This document shows, in pieces, positions 11,869-22,743 of a stretch of 64,000 nucleotides of DNA. Source of the DNA: Sebastes aleutianus (lineage: Eukaryota > Chordata > Actinopteri > Perciformes > Sebastidae); the NCBI GenBank assembly GCA_916700875.1, contig CAKAKS010000034.1, positions 15,152,695 to 15,216,694 of the forward strand, read 5' to 3'. The position numbers and the translations under genes were made by a program. The notes beneath the pieces were generated by a model, which searched no databases, was not told the origin of the DNA, and saw nothing but the letters and a program-made list of their open reading frames with translations. Position 1 is the stretch's first letter; each line of letters starts with the position of its first letter.

Positions 11869-12470
11869 ACCTACCGATTAAATACTATCACAATACTTGG
11901 GTGCCGATTCGATATGTGTTGCAATTTTTAAGTATTGTGATTCGATATTACGATTTATTGCGATTTTTCTGATTTAACTTTTTTAACACTAGACCATGGG
12001 GGAAAAGTTGAAACATACACTTCTAGGGACTTTTACTTTGTAAAATCTCTAAATTAATCCATTAAAATGTTTGATTTTCAGCATGTATGTAGTCAGAGAT
12101 GTCCTGAAGTCAAATATATCAGTTATTGTCAGGAGTTATTTATTATCCAGCAACCCAGAAATCAAAGAATAAAGACATTTCCCTCACAGATTAGTGGTGT
12201 TTTCTTTTTAATTTATAAGGGACATGTAATGTTTTATACTTCTGTTGAATATAATCCAATCAATCTTATTTCTGTATTTAGTATATACAGTTCCCTTTTT
12301 TGAACACCTTATTTTGAAAAGCGGACGTAGTCCCACGTGTCTACTTCCTCTAACTTCTCCAAGGTGGTCTCTAGCTCTCCCGTCAGCTCCGTTCTCTTTA
12401 TCCATCCATGGTCAGCTCCATCGGGGCCGTTTCAATGCAGTGAACAGAAATGTCAGTATCTAGGTGCTCT
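11869..12470 (+). mobile_element. hAT-like MITE (GATTCGATATTACGATT family)
   Basis: Begins with CGATTAAATACTATCACAAT and GTGCCGATTCGATATGT. It includes GATTCGATATTACGATTTA and the landmark GTTGAAACATACACTTCTAG. The same landmark, reverse-complemented, occurs at 53540-53570 in the element at 52793, so the two are relatives. The right end is not resolved. Confidence 0.5.
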
Positions 12471-12519
12471 ACAGTCGTAGCGTCGGCTACACGTATAACG
12501 TTAACGTTATATCACCGTG

Positions 12520-12520
<1 letters not shown>

Positions 12521-12559
<39 letters not shown>
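12521..12559. repeat. (GT)n microsatellite at an exon edge
   Basis: The GT run abuts the minus-strand donor of the PEX7 exon ending at 12561. The intron therefore starts GTACACACAC with the microsatellite only a few bases from the splice site. Confidence 0.9.
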
Positions 12560-12560
<1 letters not shown>

Positions 12561-12674
12561 CTTGACTCTGCGGATGGCGTAGGTGTGTCCCAGCAGTTGA
12601 TTGACAGGCTGTCGGACGTTCCTCAGGTCCCACACACACACACTGCAGTCCACTGACCCGGTGGCCACGATATT
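12561..12674 (-). CDS. pex7: PEX7 internal exon (WD repeat)
   Basis: A 114-base, phase-0 exon (38 codons) on the minus strand with acceptor GTCTGCAG and donor GTACAC. The translation runs NIVATGSVDCSVCVWDLRNV, then RQPVNQLLGHTYAIRRVK. The string WDLRNVRQPV followed by LLGHTYAIRRVK is a hallmark of vertebrate PEX7. It joins in phase to the exon at 8724-8779, whose translation starts FSPF. PEX7 folds as a WD40 propeller that binds PTS2 cargo such as thiolase and PHYH. Confidence 0.95.
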
Positions 12675-12987
12675 CTGCAGACAGACAACAATTACAGCAT
12701 TATCATAAAAACTCATAAAAACTCACAAAGTACTACATTTATAAATGCATTTTCAACTAAAATAAATGTGGCTACTTTAATGGAGAATGAAGCTCATTAA
12801 ATACATCGATGGTGGACTGAACCTGATCAGCTTCATTTCAAACTACACTGCATGTGGCATCTTTAACTAGAACAAACCTGTTATATAGAAATGTATTTCG
12901 ATTACACGCACCTTGGATAGATGTATTAATACTTAAGGATGGTCCATCCAGTTCTTACATAAACTACATTTGTCATAGATAAGAATT

Positions 12988-13313
12988 CGGGCTGTCAAAG
13001 TTAACGTGATAATAACGCGTTAACACAAATTTCTTTAATTTCTTTAACGCATTAACGCAACAATTTTTAGGTCTTAGCGGGCTCAGTTTTAAAGCTAGAG
13101 TGAAGATACTGGTATCATATGAAACTAGAAAACCTGAAGAATCCATCGGTACCAACCATGTCATACTAGCTTGTGGCCAAGCAGCATATTTGCCCACTCC
13201 CATGTTGATAAGAGTATTCAATATTTGACAGATCTCCCTTTAAGGTACATTTTGAACTGATAAAAAAAGTGTGATTAATCGCGATTAAACATTTTAATCG
13301 ATTGACAGCCCTA
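12988..13313 (+). mobile_element. GGGCTGTCAA-type MITE, copy B (short internally deleted form)
   Basis: Starts CGGGCTGTCAAAGTTAAC and ends ATCGATTGACAGCCCTA. About 326 bp with both TIRs. The central GGTTTCTGG and TGGGTACCCA blocks of the long form are absent. It sits in the 687-base PEX7 intron between the exons at 12561 and 13362. Confidence 0.8.
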
Positions 13314-13361
13314 ATAAAAACCACAGTAAAGCCAGAGGTGCAGCACGAGGTGGGCGGTTAC

Positions 13362-13468
13362 CTGGTCATATTTGCACCAATCACAGCTGAGGATCTCAGC
13401 CTTGTGCGCCGGGATGGCCAATCGACACGCGGCGCTTTTCACATCCCAAACTCTGAGCGTCCCGTCGC
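13362..13468 (-). CDS. pex7: PEX7 internal exon (WD repeat)
   Basis: A 107-base minus-strand exon with acceptor TGCTTTCAG and donor GTAACC. It begins with two bases of a glycine codon and translates as (G)DGTLRVWDVKSAACRLA, then IPAHKAEILSCDWCKYDQ. IPAHxAEILSCDWCKY is diagnostic of PEX7. It ends in phase 0, exactly as needed for the exon at 12561-12674. The upstream exons (N-terminal WD repeats) are not found between 13.5 kb and 25 kb on the minus strand. They may lie in long introns that I could not resolve, or be missing. Confidence 0.95.
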
Positions 13469-13785
13469 CTGAAAGCAGACAGAGAGAGAGATACAGAAAG
13501 AGGTTTACCCAGCATGCCCGGTAAAACCACAGCCCATACTGGGGACCACTGAGCAGCTGGACTGCCCTGCTCACTGGCACTTTGGTCATATACAGTATAT
13601 ATATATATAAATATAACTAGACAGAAAGAAAGAAAGAAAGAAAGACAGAAGAGGTTAATAGAGGGGAACACGGCTGCAAGTGTTGAGTTCCTTCAGGTTT
13701 TATTTGACTGTGTGTGATTCCCAGTATAACTTATTCTCTTGTGAACACTCATTTCAGGGACCACTTCACTGTGGCATCAACCCAA

Positions 13786-13787
<2 letters not shown>
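13469..13787 (-). other. PEX7 intron, no exon seen
   Basis: Contains a polypyrimidine tract next to the acceptor (GAGAGAGAG on the plus strand), a TATATATATA run near 13595 and AGAA repeats near 13625. Confidence 0.4.

Positions 13788-13842
<55 letters not shown>
13788..13842. repeat. (GT)n microsatellite
   Basis: Pure GT run of about 27 units. Confidence 0.95.
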
Positions 13843-13844
<2 letters not shown>

Positions 13845-14156
13845 CCTGGGCAGAGGTTGAGGGTCTGCCAACACACTGCGACAATCATAAAGCAGAACCT
13901 TTACACTCTGTTCTCCTCCCTCCTCCTCCTCTTCCTCCTCTCTCCTCCTCTTCCTCCTCCTCTCCGTCATTAATTTCACAGCCAGCAGGTTCTGAGAGGT
14001 TTTATTCAAACTCTGCAGTCTTTATGCCAACGTCACAGTGACAGCCTCAGTCTGCCGTCGAACTGGGCAGTTTGAAGCTGAAGACGCCAACGAGAGGCAG
14101 TTCTAAAACGTTTAACGTCAACCTCTAGATAATCTACGTTTGCTTATCATTAGGTT

Positions 14157-14330
14157 ATGTTTTCACCGGCGTTTGTTTGTTGGTTTGTTTGTCTGTTGGC
14201 AGGATTACTCCAAAAGTTTGTGATGGATTTGAATGAAATTGTTTGGAGGGGTGGAGTGTGGCACAATGAACAATCCATTCGATTTTGGTGGCGATCCGGA
14301 TCAGGGTATAACACATGAGCAGGGTAAAAG
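14157..14330. repeat. dispersed teleost repeat (GTTTGTTTGTCTGTTGGC family)
   Basis: Shows the order TTTGTTTGTCTGTTGGCAGG, ACTCCAAAAGTTTGTGATGG, TTTGAATGAAATTGTTTGGA, GGCGATCCGGATCA. This is a common dispersed fish repeat as far as I recall. Boundaries are approximate and no target duplication was identified. Confidence 0.5.
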
Positions 14331-15350
14331 AGTGACGCGTTGATGACGCATGACCCCGCCTCCTTCTTCAAGCAGAGAGATACTTGTGTGGATGTGTGTG
14401 TGGGAGCTGCTGGCCGTCCACGGTGAGAAAGAGCAAAGCGGTAGCTGACGGGATAAGAGACAACGTAGTGTAACGTCATACAGACATAACAAGGCTGCTG
14501 AATGAGAGAGGCATCCGCCGACACGTTACACGGAAACACACCGTGTTAATAACAAGCCGACCGCCTCGCGGTACCGCCAGCTGTGAGCTGTGATCTGTTT
14601 TTAAAGTCACACGTTGGCGGAGGTCTGCGCTCTCCGAGTGCCATTCTAGTTTTATTTGAGTTTTGCCTCTTTTGATTTTGATTATCGTAAAGTCGATATT
14701 CTTTGTTGACTGTGTGCTGGAAGAACATTGAACATTGAAGAACATGATTTATTTTGATTAACCGCACGAGCCTGAATCACCAAACAAGTCACCACAACCG
14801 TGATTAAAGAAAATAACATGTTGGAGATGTGTTTATAAATGATATCTACGAGGTGTCTAAAGTAGAGGTGGGAAAATGTATTTAAACCTTAATAGGATTA
14901 TGCGACTCTGAAACAACGCTAACTAAAAGTCCCGTCATGGTGAACACCGGAGGGAAACTGGTGGGAATATTTTGAGTTTGAATTAGCAGCTCCGAACAAA
15001 TCCAGACTATTTGTTGCTGCAGGGAAGAGATTAAAGAGCGCACCGAGGGAGCTTCCTGCTGGCATCACCTGATGTTTACTGACCACCAGATTAATCCTGC
15101 TTCCTCTCTTTCCTCCTCATCCTCTCCGCTCCCTCTTTAATCCCAACAGATGGATGGAAAAACCCAACACACCCTCCTCTCAGCATCCTCCCGCTCTTTA
15201 TCGATTCCTTCATTTTAACCCTTCCTCCTCTGATTTATCCTCTTCCTCGCTCACACACTCCCCCTCTCAGCCGTGTGAGGAAGCTCCACTGGCATCATCA
15301 CGTCACTTCAAGTGGAAAACGTGCCAACTAGACAGAGTGTAGGTGTGTGT
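14331..15350. other. no gene seen
   Basis: Moderately G+C-rich sequence with no splice-bounded exon or family resemblance. Open frames on the minus strand at 14150-14767 overlap a repeat and match nothing known. Confidence 0.3.
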
Positions 15351-15351
15351 A

Positions 15352-15465
15352 GGGGTGTGTGTGTGTGTGTGTGTGTGTGCGTTCTGCAGCACATTAGAGG
15401 CTGACTTCTGTAAAAGGGTCTCGCTCTATTACACCTGCTATCTCTGCTGTATCAGCAAGTTCAGC

Positions 15466-15500
<35 letters not shown>

Positions 15501-15560
15501 CTCCCACATGCAGTAAGCTTCTTACTGATGCGAGACAACTTTAAAATCCTGCAGATGTAC

Positions 15561-15603
<43 letters not shown>
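15352..15603. repeat. cluster of three GT/CA microsatellites
   Basis: GT run at 15352-15380, CA run at 15467-15497 and CA run at 15562-15603, separated by unique sequence. Confidence 0.85.
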
Positions 15604-15607
<4 letters not shown>

Positions 15608-15849
15608 CTGATGCCAGTGAATTGATGCTGAGAGATGTGAAGAGGGAAACACTACAGAGCTCTTTACTGTTAACGGGAATTCATCTGTTTATGTATTTAG
15701 GAAAAAACAGGAATCAGAAATCAGATTTAAAAACATACAGTTTGAACATATAATCTGTAGATTAAACGTTTCTTTGCTGTTTGTTTGTTTTATTACACCG
15801 AGGGGTTCAAAGTCAATCAATTAAAATAGTAAATCGCGATTAGGGATGT

Positions 15850-16080
15850 CACGATACCAGAAATCTAGTAGTCGTGGGTACCCATAGAACCCATTTACAT
15901 TCACATATCTGGAGGTCAGAGGTCAAGGGACCCCTTTGAAAATGGACATGACAGTTTTTCCTCGCCAAAATTTAGCGTAACTTCAGAGCGTTATTTAACC
16001 TCCTTCATGACAAGCTAGTATGACATGGTTGGTACCGATGGATTCATCAAGTTTTATAGTTTCATACGATGCCAGTATCA
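15850..16080 (-). mobile_element. GGGCTGTCAA-type MITE, copy C (truncated)
   Basis: Reverse orientation: GTGGGTACCCATAGAACCCA, TCTGGAGGTCAGAGGTCAAG, then CGTTATTTAACCTCC and GACATGGTTGGTACCGATGG. The right side stops at CCAGTATCAGAC, where the T-rich minisatellite begins. The left side begins with a different hAT-like end, TAGGGATGTCACGATACC, so the copy is a composite. Confidence 0.65.
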
Positions 16081-16975
16081 GACTTTTCTTCTGCCTTTCT
16101 TTTGGACATTCATTTTTCAGACCTTTTTTTTTTTTTACTTTTTTCAGACTTTTTTTCTTCCGGCATTTTTTTTTACTTTTTTCAGACTTTTTTTCTTCTG
16201 ACATTTTTTTGGACTTTTTTCAGACTTTATTTCTTCCGGCATTTTTTTTACATTTTTCAGACTTTTTTTCTTCCGACATTTTTTTTTACTTTTTTCAAAC
16301 TTTTTTTCTTCCGACATTTTTTTTTACATTTTTCAGACTTTTTTTCTTCCGACATTTTTTTGGACTTTTTTCAGACTTTTTTTCTTCCGACATTTTTTTT
16401 TACTTTTTTCAGACTTTTTTTCTTCCGACATTTTTTTTTACATTTTTCAGACTTTTTTTCTTCCGACATTTTTTTTTACTTTTTTCAAACTTTTTTTCTT
16501 CCGACATTTTTTTTTACATTTTTCAGACTTTTTTTCTTCCGACATTTTTTTTTACTTTTTTCAAACTTTTTTTCTTCCGACATTTTTTTTTACATTTTTC
16601 AGACTTTTTTTCTTCCGACATTTTTTTTTACTTTTTTCAAACTTTTTTTCTTCCGACATTTTTTTTTACATTTTTCAGACTTTTTTTCTTCCGACATTTT
16701 TTTTTTACTTTTTTCAGACTTTTTTTCTTCTGACATTTTTTTGGACTTTTTTCAGACTTTATTTCTTCCGGCATTTTTTTGACATTTTTCAGACTTTTTT
16801 TCTTCCGACATTTTTTTTTACATTTTTCAGACTTTTTTTCTTCCGACATTTTTTTTTACTTTTTTCAAACTTTTTTTCTTCCGACATTTTTTTTTACATT
16901 TTTCAGACTTTTTTTCTTCCGACATTTTTTTTAACTTTTTTCAGACTTTTTTTCTTCTGACATTTTTTTGGACTT
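16080..16975. repeat. T-rich ~38-bp minisatellite
   Basis: About 23 tandem units of roughly 38 bp with consensus CTTTTTTTCTTCCGACATTT, TTTTTTACATTTTTCAG, A. Minor variants carry ACTTTTTTCAAAC or TTTGGACTT. Frames of FFxxxFFSDFFSSDIFF type (plus) and KKxCRKKKSLK type (minus) span it and are repeat artefacts. Related arrays occur at 45525-46095 and 52975-53235 inside CD109 introns. Confidence 0.9.
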
Positions 16976-17432
16976 AGTCACCTTTTCAACAACGGGCTAA
17001 AATGCGTCTCAAACAATGAACCAAGACTTCACATTTGGAAGAAGTCAGGTTCCATAAAAAAGTCCTTGGAAAAGTTCCTGAGGTCAAAAAGAGCCATTTC
17101 ATTTCTGTTTGAAATGCCAACTTCCTGTTGCTGATGGCTTCTCTTCCAGCTAATCCCCCCCTCGCTGGAGGCGGAGGCATTTCTCTCACCCGCCACGCAT
17201 TTCAAAACATCTTTCTCGTCTCACTAAATGTTGAGAGAGGAGAGGCTGAATGTGATCGCAGCGAGCGTGTGGGAGACTGAAGCAAAAAAAAAGGGTTCAA
17301 AATGAAAAGCCGGAGAGAGCTGCTGCATTCACGCAGATTTACATGATTGTTTTCATTAACGGATGAGGCGGAGATCACCCACCTCCACAGTTTATCTATA
17401 ATACGACTTGGCACAGTGGCACACAGGGCTGG

Positions 17433-17468
<36 letters not shown>

Positions 17469-17869
17469 CTGGATGGTGTCCTCCACCGAGGCGAGCTGGC
17501 AGAGCAGCCGTGTGGAGAAACACAAGCAAACCAGAGGAATTACATGCAGACTAAAGACGTCGTGCCGCTTTTATTCTGAGTTTACTTTTCACTGCAGCTC
17601 TGCGTTAAATTCTGTCAACAGCGACAGAAAACAGAAGTGAAAGAGGACGAATGGTGGATGCTACGGGTAAAAGGGGTTTCACACACGTGGAGCCAGATCC
17701 AAAATCAGTAGCTCAGTACATGGGGACCTGGCTCGGGAACTGGGAGCTGGAGAGGTGCCAGTTCACCTCCCGGGCGCTACCGCAGTCCTACATTACTGTT
17801 TGTGCATGTGTGTGTTTTGCATTATAATAACAGAGTGGAATAAAAAGAGAGAGCGAGCAGGCATTTTAC
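16976..17869. other. no gene seen; includes a CA microsatellite at 17433-17466
   Basis: No exon recognised on either strand. Short open frames lack splice context. Confidence 0.3.
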
Positions 17870-18157
17870 CAGTACCCGGTATCGGGTCCGATACCACTTT
17901 ACAGCAGCGCGACGTTAACCCTCGTCAACATCTTTCGGATCCTCACGCTCCACCTCGCCGACGGTGCGGGTGAGACGGGCTCCCACCTCACGCCGTCCCT
18001 CAATTTCATTTCGCCACAGGGTTTTGCTTGCACCCTCTGACTCGCACGTGCGTTAGACTCCTTGGTCCGTGCATCAAGACGGGTCGGGTGGGTTGCCGAC
18101 ATCGCCACAGACTTCTGGCACCTTTTACATGGGCCGCGGCACGACACGGTTGGGGCA
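17870..18157 (-). mobile_element. 28S-rRNA-carrying hAT-like repeat, copy 2 (degenerate)
   Basis: Read on the minus strand from 18157, it contains GATGTCGGCAACCCACCCGA, CCCGTCTTGAtgCACGGACC, AAGGAGTCTAACGCACG and GTGCAAGCAAAACCCTGTGG. It then crosses the junction GATGTTGACGAGGGTTAAC into a GTATCGGACCCGATACC segment. The same 28S block and junction occur in the intact element at 34633-35269. The left part of the 28S block is lost where the repeat abuts a GGGCTGTCAA-type MITE fragment at 18157. Confidence 0.8.
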
Positions 18158-18310
18158 AAGGACCCCTTTGAAAATGGCCATGACAGTTTTTCCTCGCCAG
18201 AATTTAGCCCGACTTTGGAGCGTTATTTAACCTCCTTCCCGACATGGTACCATGACATGGTTGACATGGTTGGTACCGATGGATTCCTCAGGTGTTGTAG
18301 TTTTTAGTTT
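18158..18310 (-). mobile_element. GGGCTGTCAA-type MITE, copy D (fragment, variant subfamily)
   Basis: Contains GGACCCCTTTGAAAATGG, TTTTTCCTCGCCAGAATTTA, CGTTATTTAACCTCCTTCCC and a GACATGGTT tandem triplication, then TTTCAGAGAACCTCC. The last block is shared with copy E (20930-21125). Confidence 0.6.
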
Positions 18311-18671
18311 CAGAGAACCTCCTAGAGCCTCTGAAAGACAGTAGAGTCCGTCTCAGAGGGTTAATCAAACTCTGGTATGGATGCAAGTCTTTAACAACGA
18401 AGCATCTTTTGTTCACTAAGTGTTGATCGTTCGTTGTTTGTTCTGTTGCAGACTCCAACGAGGTTGTATGATTTTGTTTGAGCTGTTGTTTACTGAAGCA
18501 GATCGGATGTGTTGCAGAGCTGAGAGCAACTCTGGCACCACAAATGACACTGGAGGAGGTCTGGAGGGCAGATTGAAGCTTAACAAACACACAACTCCTC
18601 TCTCCTCTCCTCTCCTGCTCATGCTGGAGGTCTTGTGTGGCGTTGAAGCAAAGAAGAAGAAGAGAGGGATG

Positions 18672-18709
<38 letters not shown>

Positions 18710-20925
18710 GAGGAGGAGGAACATGAGAAGATGTGAGGAGGAGAGGCAGCGAGGAGCATGGGAAACCCTGATAAGCTTATCGGAATGAGACGCCATCTGC
18801 CCCCCCCTCGTATCTCCGTCTTTCTCTCCATCACTCGATTTCTCTTCAAAGCCGGCGGCGGCGGCGGCGGTCGCCTCCTCGTGCTAACTGCAAAACGCCA
18901 CCAGAGGGGGAAGCCTCCACGGGGAGATAAGGCAGCAATTCTCCACCGTGCGCTAATGCTAGCTAGCGCTGTTTGACAACTCATTATCATCCATCCATCC
19001 ATCCGTAACAGCCACCAGAAGAACTAACAACTGCTTTTGTCGTGTTTTATTTTCAGCAACAGTCTTATTTTATACAAATTTATTTTATATATAATGTATA
19101 TATTAATCTAAATGTATGATTTGAGTGATGTAATCTACTGGATGTTCACAGCTGGAGGTCTCCCTGCAGGTACGACGACAAATCTCATGTTGGAGCTTTT
19201 AATATTTAGAGTTTACAAACTGTTTAACAAGCAGACAATTACAAGTGACGTGTTATGTAAACTTAAATAAGTCAATGTATGCAAAGGACTGTCTGCATTA
19301 ATGCATCTTTTTCATTTATTTTAAACGTGATTCATTCAAAAGAAGAGTGATCATGACTGAGTGTTGTACAGCAGGAGCAATTTATCAAATAAATAAAAAC
19401 AAAAAGCTTCAATCTGAGTCCTGCAGGATCTGAAAGTTCAGCAATCACAGGTCAAAGAGACCAAAACTGCATCGCGGCCAGCTTCTGTCTTACAAGCTTC
19501 AGGGAACACTTAGATTTATTTCTAACCTTTAAGTTTTCTGCAGCTCCGCCTGGCTTCACTCCTTCTATCAGTTCATTCAGTAACACCACCCACACAGCCG
19601 ACATCACAGGGAAACCGGCAATTTTCAAGAAGTGAAAGGTCGATTTCCTTTCCAGATCAGCTGGTCGGTGGTCACTAAGCAACACCACCGGGACCCACTT
19701 CAGTCCCCGGACCATGAGCCTGGGAGCTACACCGTTACACCCTCTAACCCAGCTGTCAGACACACATCTGGATGTCCATCTTCAACATCCAACATTCCTT
19801 ATTCGGTCTGACATTGTGTTCATGTTGGTCATCTCCTGGTTTCAGAGAAGTTGGAGTGAGGGAGTGACGTCGACATGTTCAGTCAAGACAAACTACGGTA
19901 GAGGCTGTTAGGAGCATTTAACCTTTTTCACAACGATGGAAGAAACGTTCCGATTTAAGGGATATTTCTTTAAAGCTACGACGAGGAGCTTTAATAGTGT
20001 GTTGATTTTGGCCCTGTGGACAAAAGCGGAAGTGTTTTTCCGAGCACCAGAGTCCCTTTAGGAAACCTCTCACTTTACTGCAGCAAAATGAACCGATACC
20101 GAGTCAGTCCCTAGTCAGAAGGAAATGTTTAAACAACCATTTGTATGTGTGACGTGACAATGTGGAAAGACTTGAAACAACGCAAACTGCTTTAAATCGA
20201 CAGACGGAGCTATCCTCACCTTGTCTCTAAAGCAAGTATCAACTTGTAAAGCTCACTGATGAAACAAAGACAAATGGTGAAGGATAAATAATGAGTAGAC
20301 TGGAACCTCTCTCACCTCAGTAAAACCTTCTCTCTGTTCACTACGGAGAGTAAACACAGTCAACATGTGTTATCACAGCTCTCTCTCTCTCTCTCTCTAT
20401 CTCCATCTATTGATCGTTGCTTGTGTTCTCATTACAGCTGGGTTGAGGCCTGCAGCAGAGCACTCTGATGTGAGACAGGAGCCCTCGATCAACAGCAGGC
20501 CTGCAGAGAGACGCTCCTTCCTCTTCCTCCTCCTCATGTATGTGTTATCGCTGGGAAACCTCACACAGCGTTAGCATGTGTGCGTGACAAAGAGTGTATC
20601 CTCCTCCTCCTCCTCATCTCGGCTTATCCGTCATTTTGTCTCTCTCTTTTTTTGCTCTCTCTGTCTTATCCGTTGATGCCTTGCTCAAGGGCACTATGAC
20701 TGATTCACTGGGGATGTGAGGTCAGCTGTATTAATGGATGACACTGTAAATAATGTGATATCTACCAGCAGCCCTGGAGATGATGAGATGAAGGTGTTGC
20801 ACGACCATTAACAGGAAAATAAAAGAAAAAGAGGAGAAAATCTCAACAACTGTTAGACAGACATAAAATTGTAAGCAGACATTAACGACCTCCAGATGAT
20901 GAATCCGACTGACTTTTACGATTAC
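18311..20925. other. long stretch with no recognised gene
   Basis: Contains a GA microsatellite (18677-18706), a GGC repeat near 18855, a CATC repeat near 18988 and a CT run near 20380. No splice-bounded exon with a recognisable protein is seen. The open frames are low-complexity (SLSLS, ERERE) or unsupported. Confidence 0.3.
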
Positions 20926-22085
20926 TAATCGCAAATTAATTGCACGTTTTTTTTATCCGTTCAAAATGTACCTTAACCCTCTGAGACCAGGCCGCGATCC
21001 CGACTGGCATTACTGTCTTTCAGAGAATCTACTAAGTTCAGTTTTAGAGCGAGAGTGAAGCTACAGATATCATATGAAACTAGAAAACCAGGTCATGCTA
21101 CCATGTCGGGAAGGAGGTTAAATAACGCTCAAAAGACAAAAACAACATCTCCAAATCTCAACCCACCACTGCTCTAAACCTCACCATTGATGGCTTTTCA
21201 GTACCATTCTCAAACCACGTCAAGAGCCTTGGGGTCACCCTGGACAGCACCCTCTCCTTTACATCCCACATAAAAAACATCACCCGGACTGCCTTCTTCC
21301 ACCTCCGCAACATCTCCAGACTCCGCCCATCCCTGACCCACTCCAGCACTGAAATCCTGGTTCACGCTTTTGTCACATCCCGAATCGACTATTGCAACGC
21401 TGTCCTATCTGGCATTCCCATCAAACTACTCGACAGACTCCAAATCATTCAGAACTCTGCCGCCCGGATCATCACCCGCACCAAATCCTCCGACCACATC
21501 ACCCCCATCCTCATCCAGCTGCACTGGCTCCCTGTTAAATCCCGGATTGACTACAAAAACCTCCTGCTCACCTACAAAGCCCTCCATAACCTCGCCCCCA
21601 CCTACCTCACAGACCTCCTCCAGGAGTACACTCCCTCCCGTTCCCTCCGTTCATCATCAGCCGGACTTCTGACCACCCCCACCTCACGCCTCAGCACCAT
21701 GGGAGCCAGGGCATTCAGCTGCTCTGCTCCCAGGCTCTGGAACTCACTCCCCCCACACATCCGGCAGTCTGAAGATATCACATCATTCAAATCCCTCCTC
21801 AAAACCCACCTGTTTAAACTGGCATACTCTCTCTAGCACTCATCATCACCCATCTTATGTGTCTGTACAAATATGTCTCTGTCATGTCCTGTTGTTTTTA
21901 TATTGTTTTATCTGTCTATGTTTTAATTAATTCTTGTAAGGTGTCCTTGGGTGTCCAGAAAGGCGCCACCAAATAAAATGTATTATTATTATTATTATTA
22001 AAAGTTGGACTAAATTTTGGCGAGGAAAAACTGGCATGGCCATTTTCAAAGAGGTTCCTTAACCTACGACCTCAAGATATGTGGA
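20926..22085 (+). mobile_element. GGGCTGTCAA-type MITE, copy E, interrupted by a LINE
   Basis: Left part 20926-21123 runs to GGAGGTTAAATAACGCTC. Right part 22008-22085 resumes with AAAAGTTGGACTAAATTTTG, GCGAGGAAAAACTGGCATGG. The two halves are contiguous in uninterrupted copies, such as 61676-62401. A variant block with CTCTGAGACCAGGCCGCGAT distinguishes this subfamily. Confidence 0.7.
21124..22007 (+). mobile_element. 5'-truncated L2-type LINE (reverse transcriptase C-terminus and 3' tail)
   Basis: A frame open from about 21124 to the TAG at 21833-21835 encodes the C-terminal part of a non-LTR ORF2. Landmarks are LTIDGFSVPFSNHVKSLGV, TLDSTLSFTSHIKNI, FVTSRIDYCNAVLSGIP, LQIIQNSAARIITRTK, LHWLPVKSRIDYKNLLLTYK and PRLWNSLPPHIRQS. 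The order and motifs are those of L2-clade LINEs. The 3' UTR ends AAGGCGCCACCAAATAAAATG followed by ATT repeats, the usual fish L2 tail. The surviving frame has no stop codon. It is flanked by AAAAG on both sides, a probable short target duplication. Confidence 0.92.
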
Positions 22086-22343
22086 TTATGTCAACCTATA
22101 CTCAAATGGTGTATCTGAATATTTCTGCATACTGGGGTCCCTAAACAGTCCTGAATTACATAGATTGGGTCTCACTGTAAAGCTGAGACTCTTGTGGATC
22201 CAATGAGCCCAACTGTATTCATGTGTGATGATGTTAGTCCCCATAGGAGACATTTCATTGACCTCACTGTATAAAATAACCTGTGGTGACCTCTAGGATA
22301 ATCACAGCCTCATGAAACTTTACAGCCACAAACTAGACACCTA

Positions 22344-22743
22344 GAGCATTCAGAGGATGGATGGATCAGACTAGAGACCTAGAGCATTCAGAGGATGGAT
22401 GGATCAAACTAGAGACCTAGAGCATTCAGAGGATGGATGGATCAAGCTAGAGACCTAGAGCATTCAGAGGATGGATGGATCAGACTAGAGACCTAGAGCA
22501 TTCAGAGGATGGATGGATCAGACTAGAGACCTAGAGCATTCAGAGGATGGATGGATCAGACTAGAGACCTAGAGCATTCAGAGGATGGATGGATCAGACC
22601 AGAGACCTAGAGCATTCAGAGGATGGATGGATCAAACTAGAGACCTAGAGCATTCAGAGGATGGATGGATCAGACTAGAGACCTAGAGCATTCAGAGGAT
22701 GGATGGATCAAACTAGAGACCTAGAGCATTCAGAGGATGGATG
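22344..22743. repeat. 38-bp minisatellite, 11 copies
   Basis: The block GAGCATTCAGAGGATGGATG starts at 22344, 22382, 22420 and so on every 38 bases to 22724. Units differ only at one or two positions (ATCAGACT, ATCAAACT, ATCAAGCT, ATCAGACC). Exact spacing and high identity indicate recent expansion. Confidence 0.95.

Noticed and set aside
16020..16849. Frames of more than 230 codons rich in FFSDFFSSDIFF and minus-strand KKKSLKNVKK
   Set aside because: T-rich minisatellite artefacts; open in several frames at once and without splice or start context.
18420..18788. 122-codon frame ending in ERERER
   Set aside because: The end is a GA microsatellite and the start has no family resemblance or splice sites.
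22344..22743. CRISPR array (regular repeats)
   Set aside because: No distinct spacers; the entire 38-bp unit repeats, and the host is a fish. It is a minisatellite.
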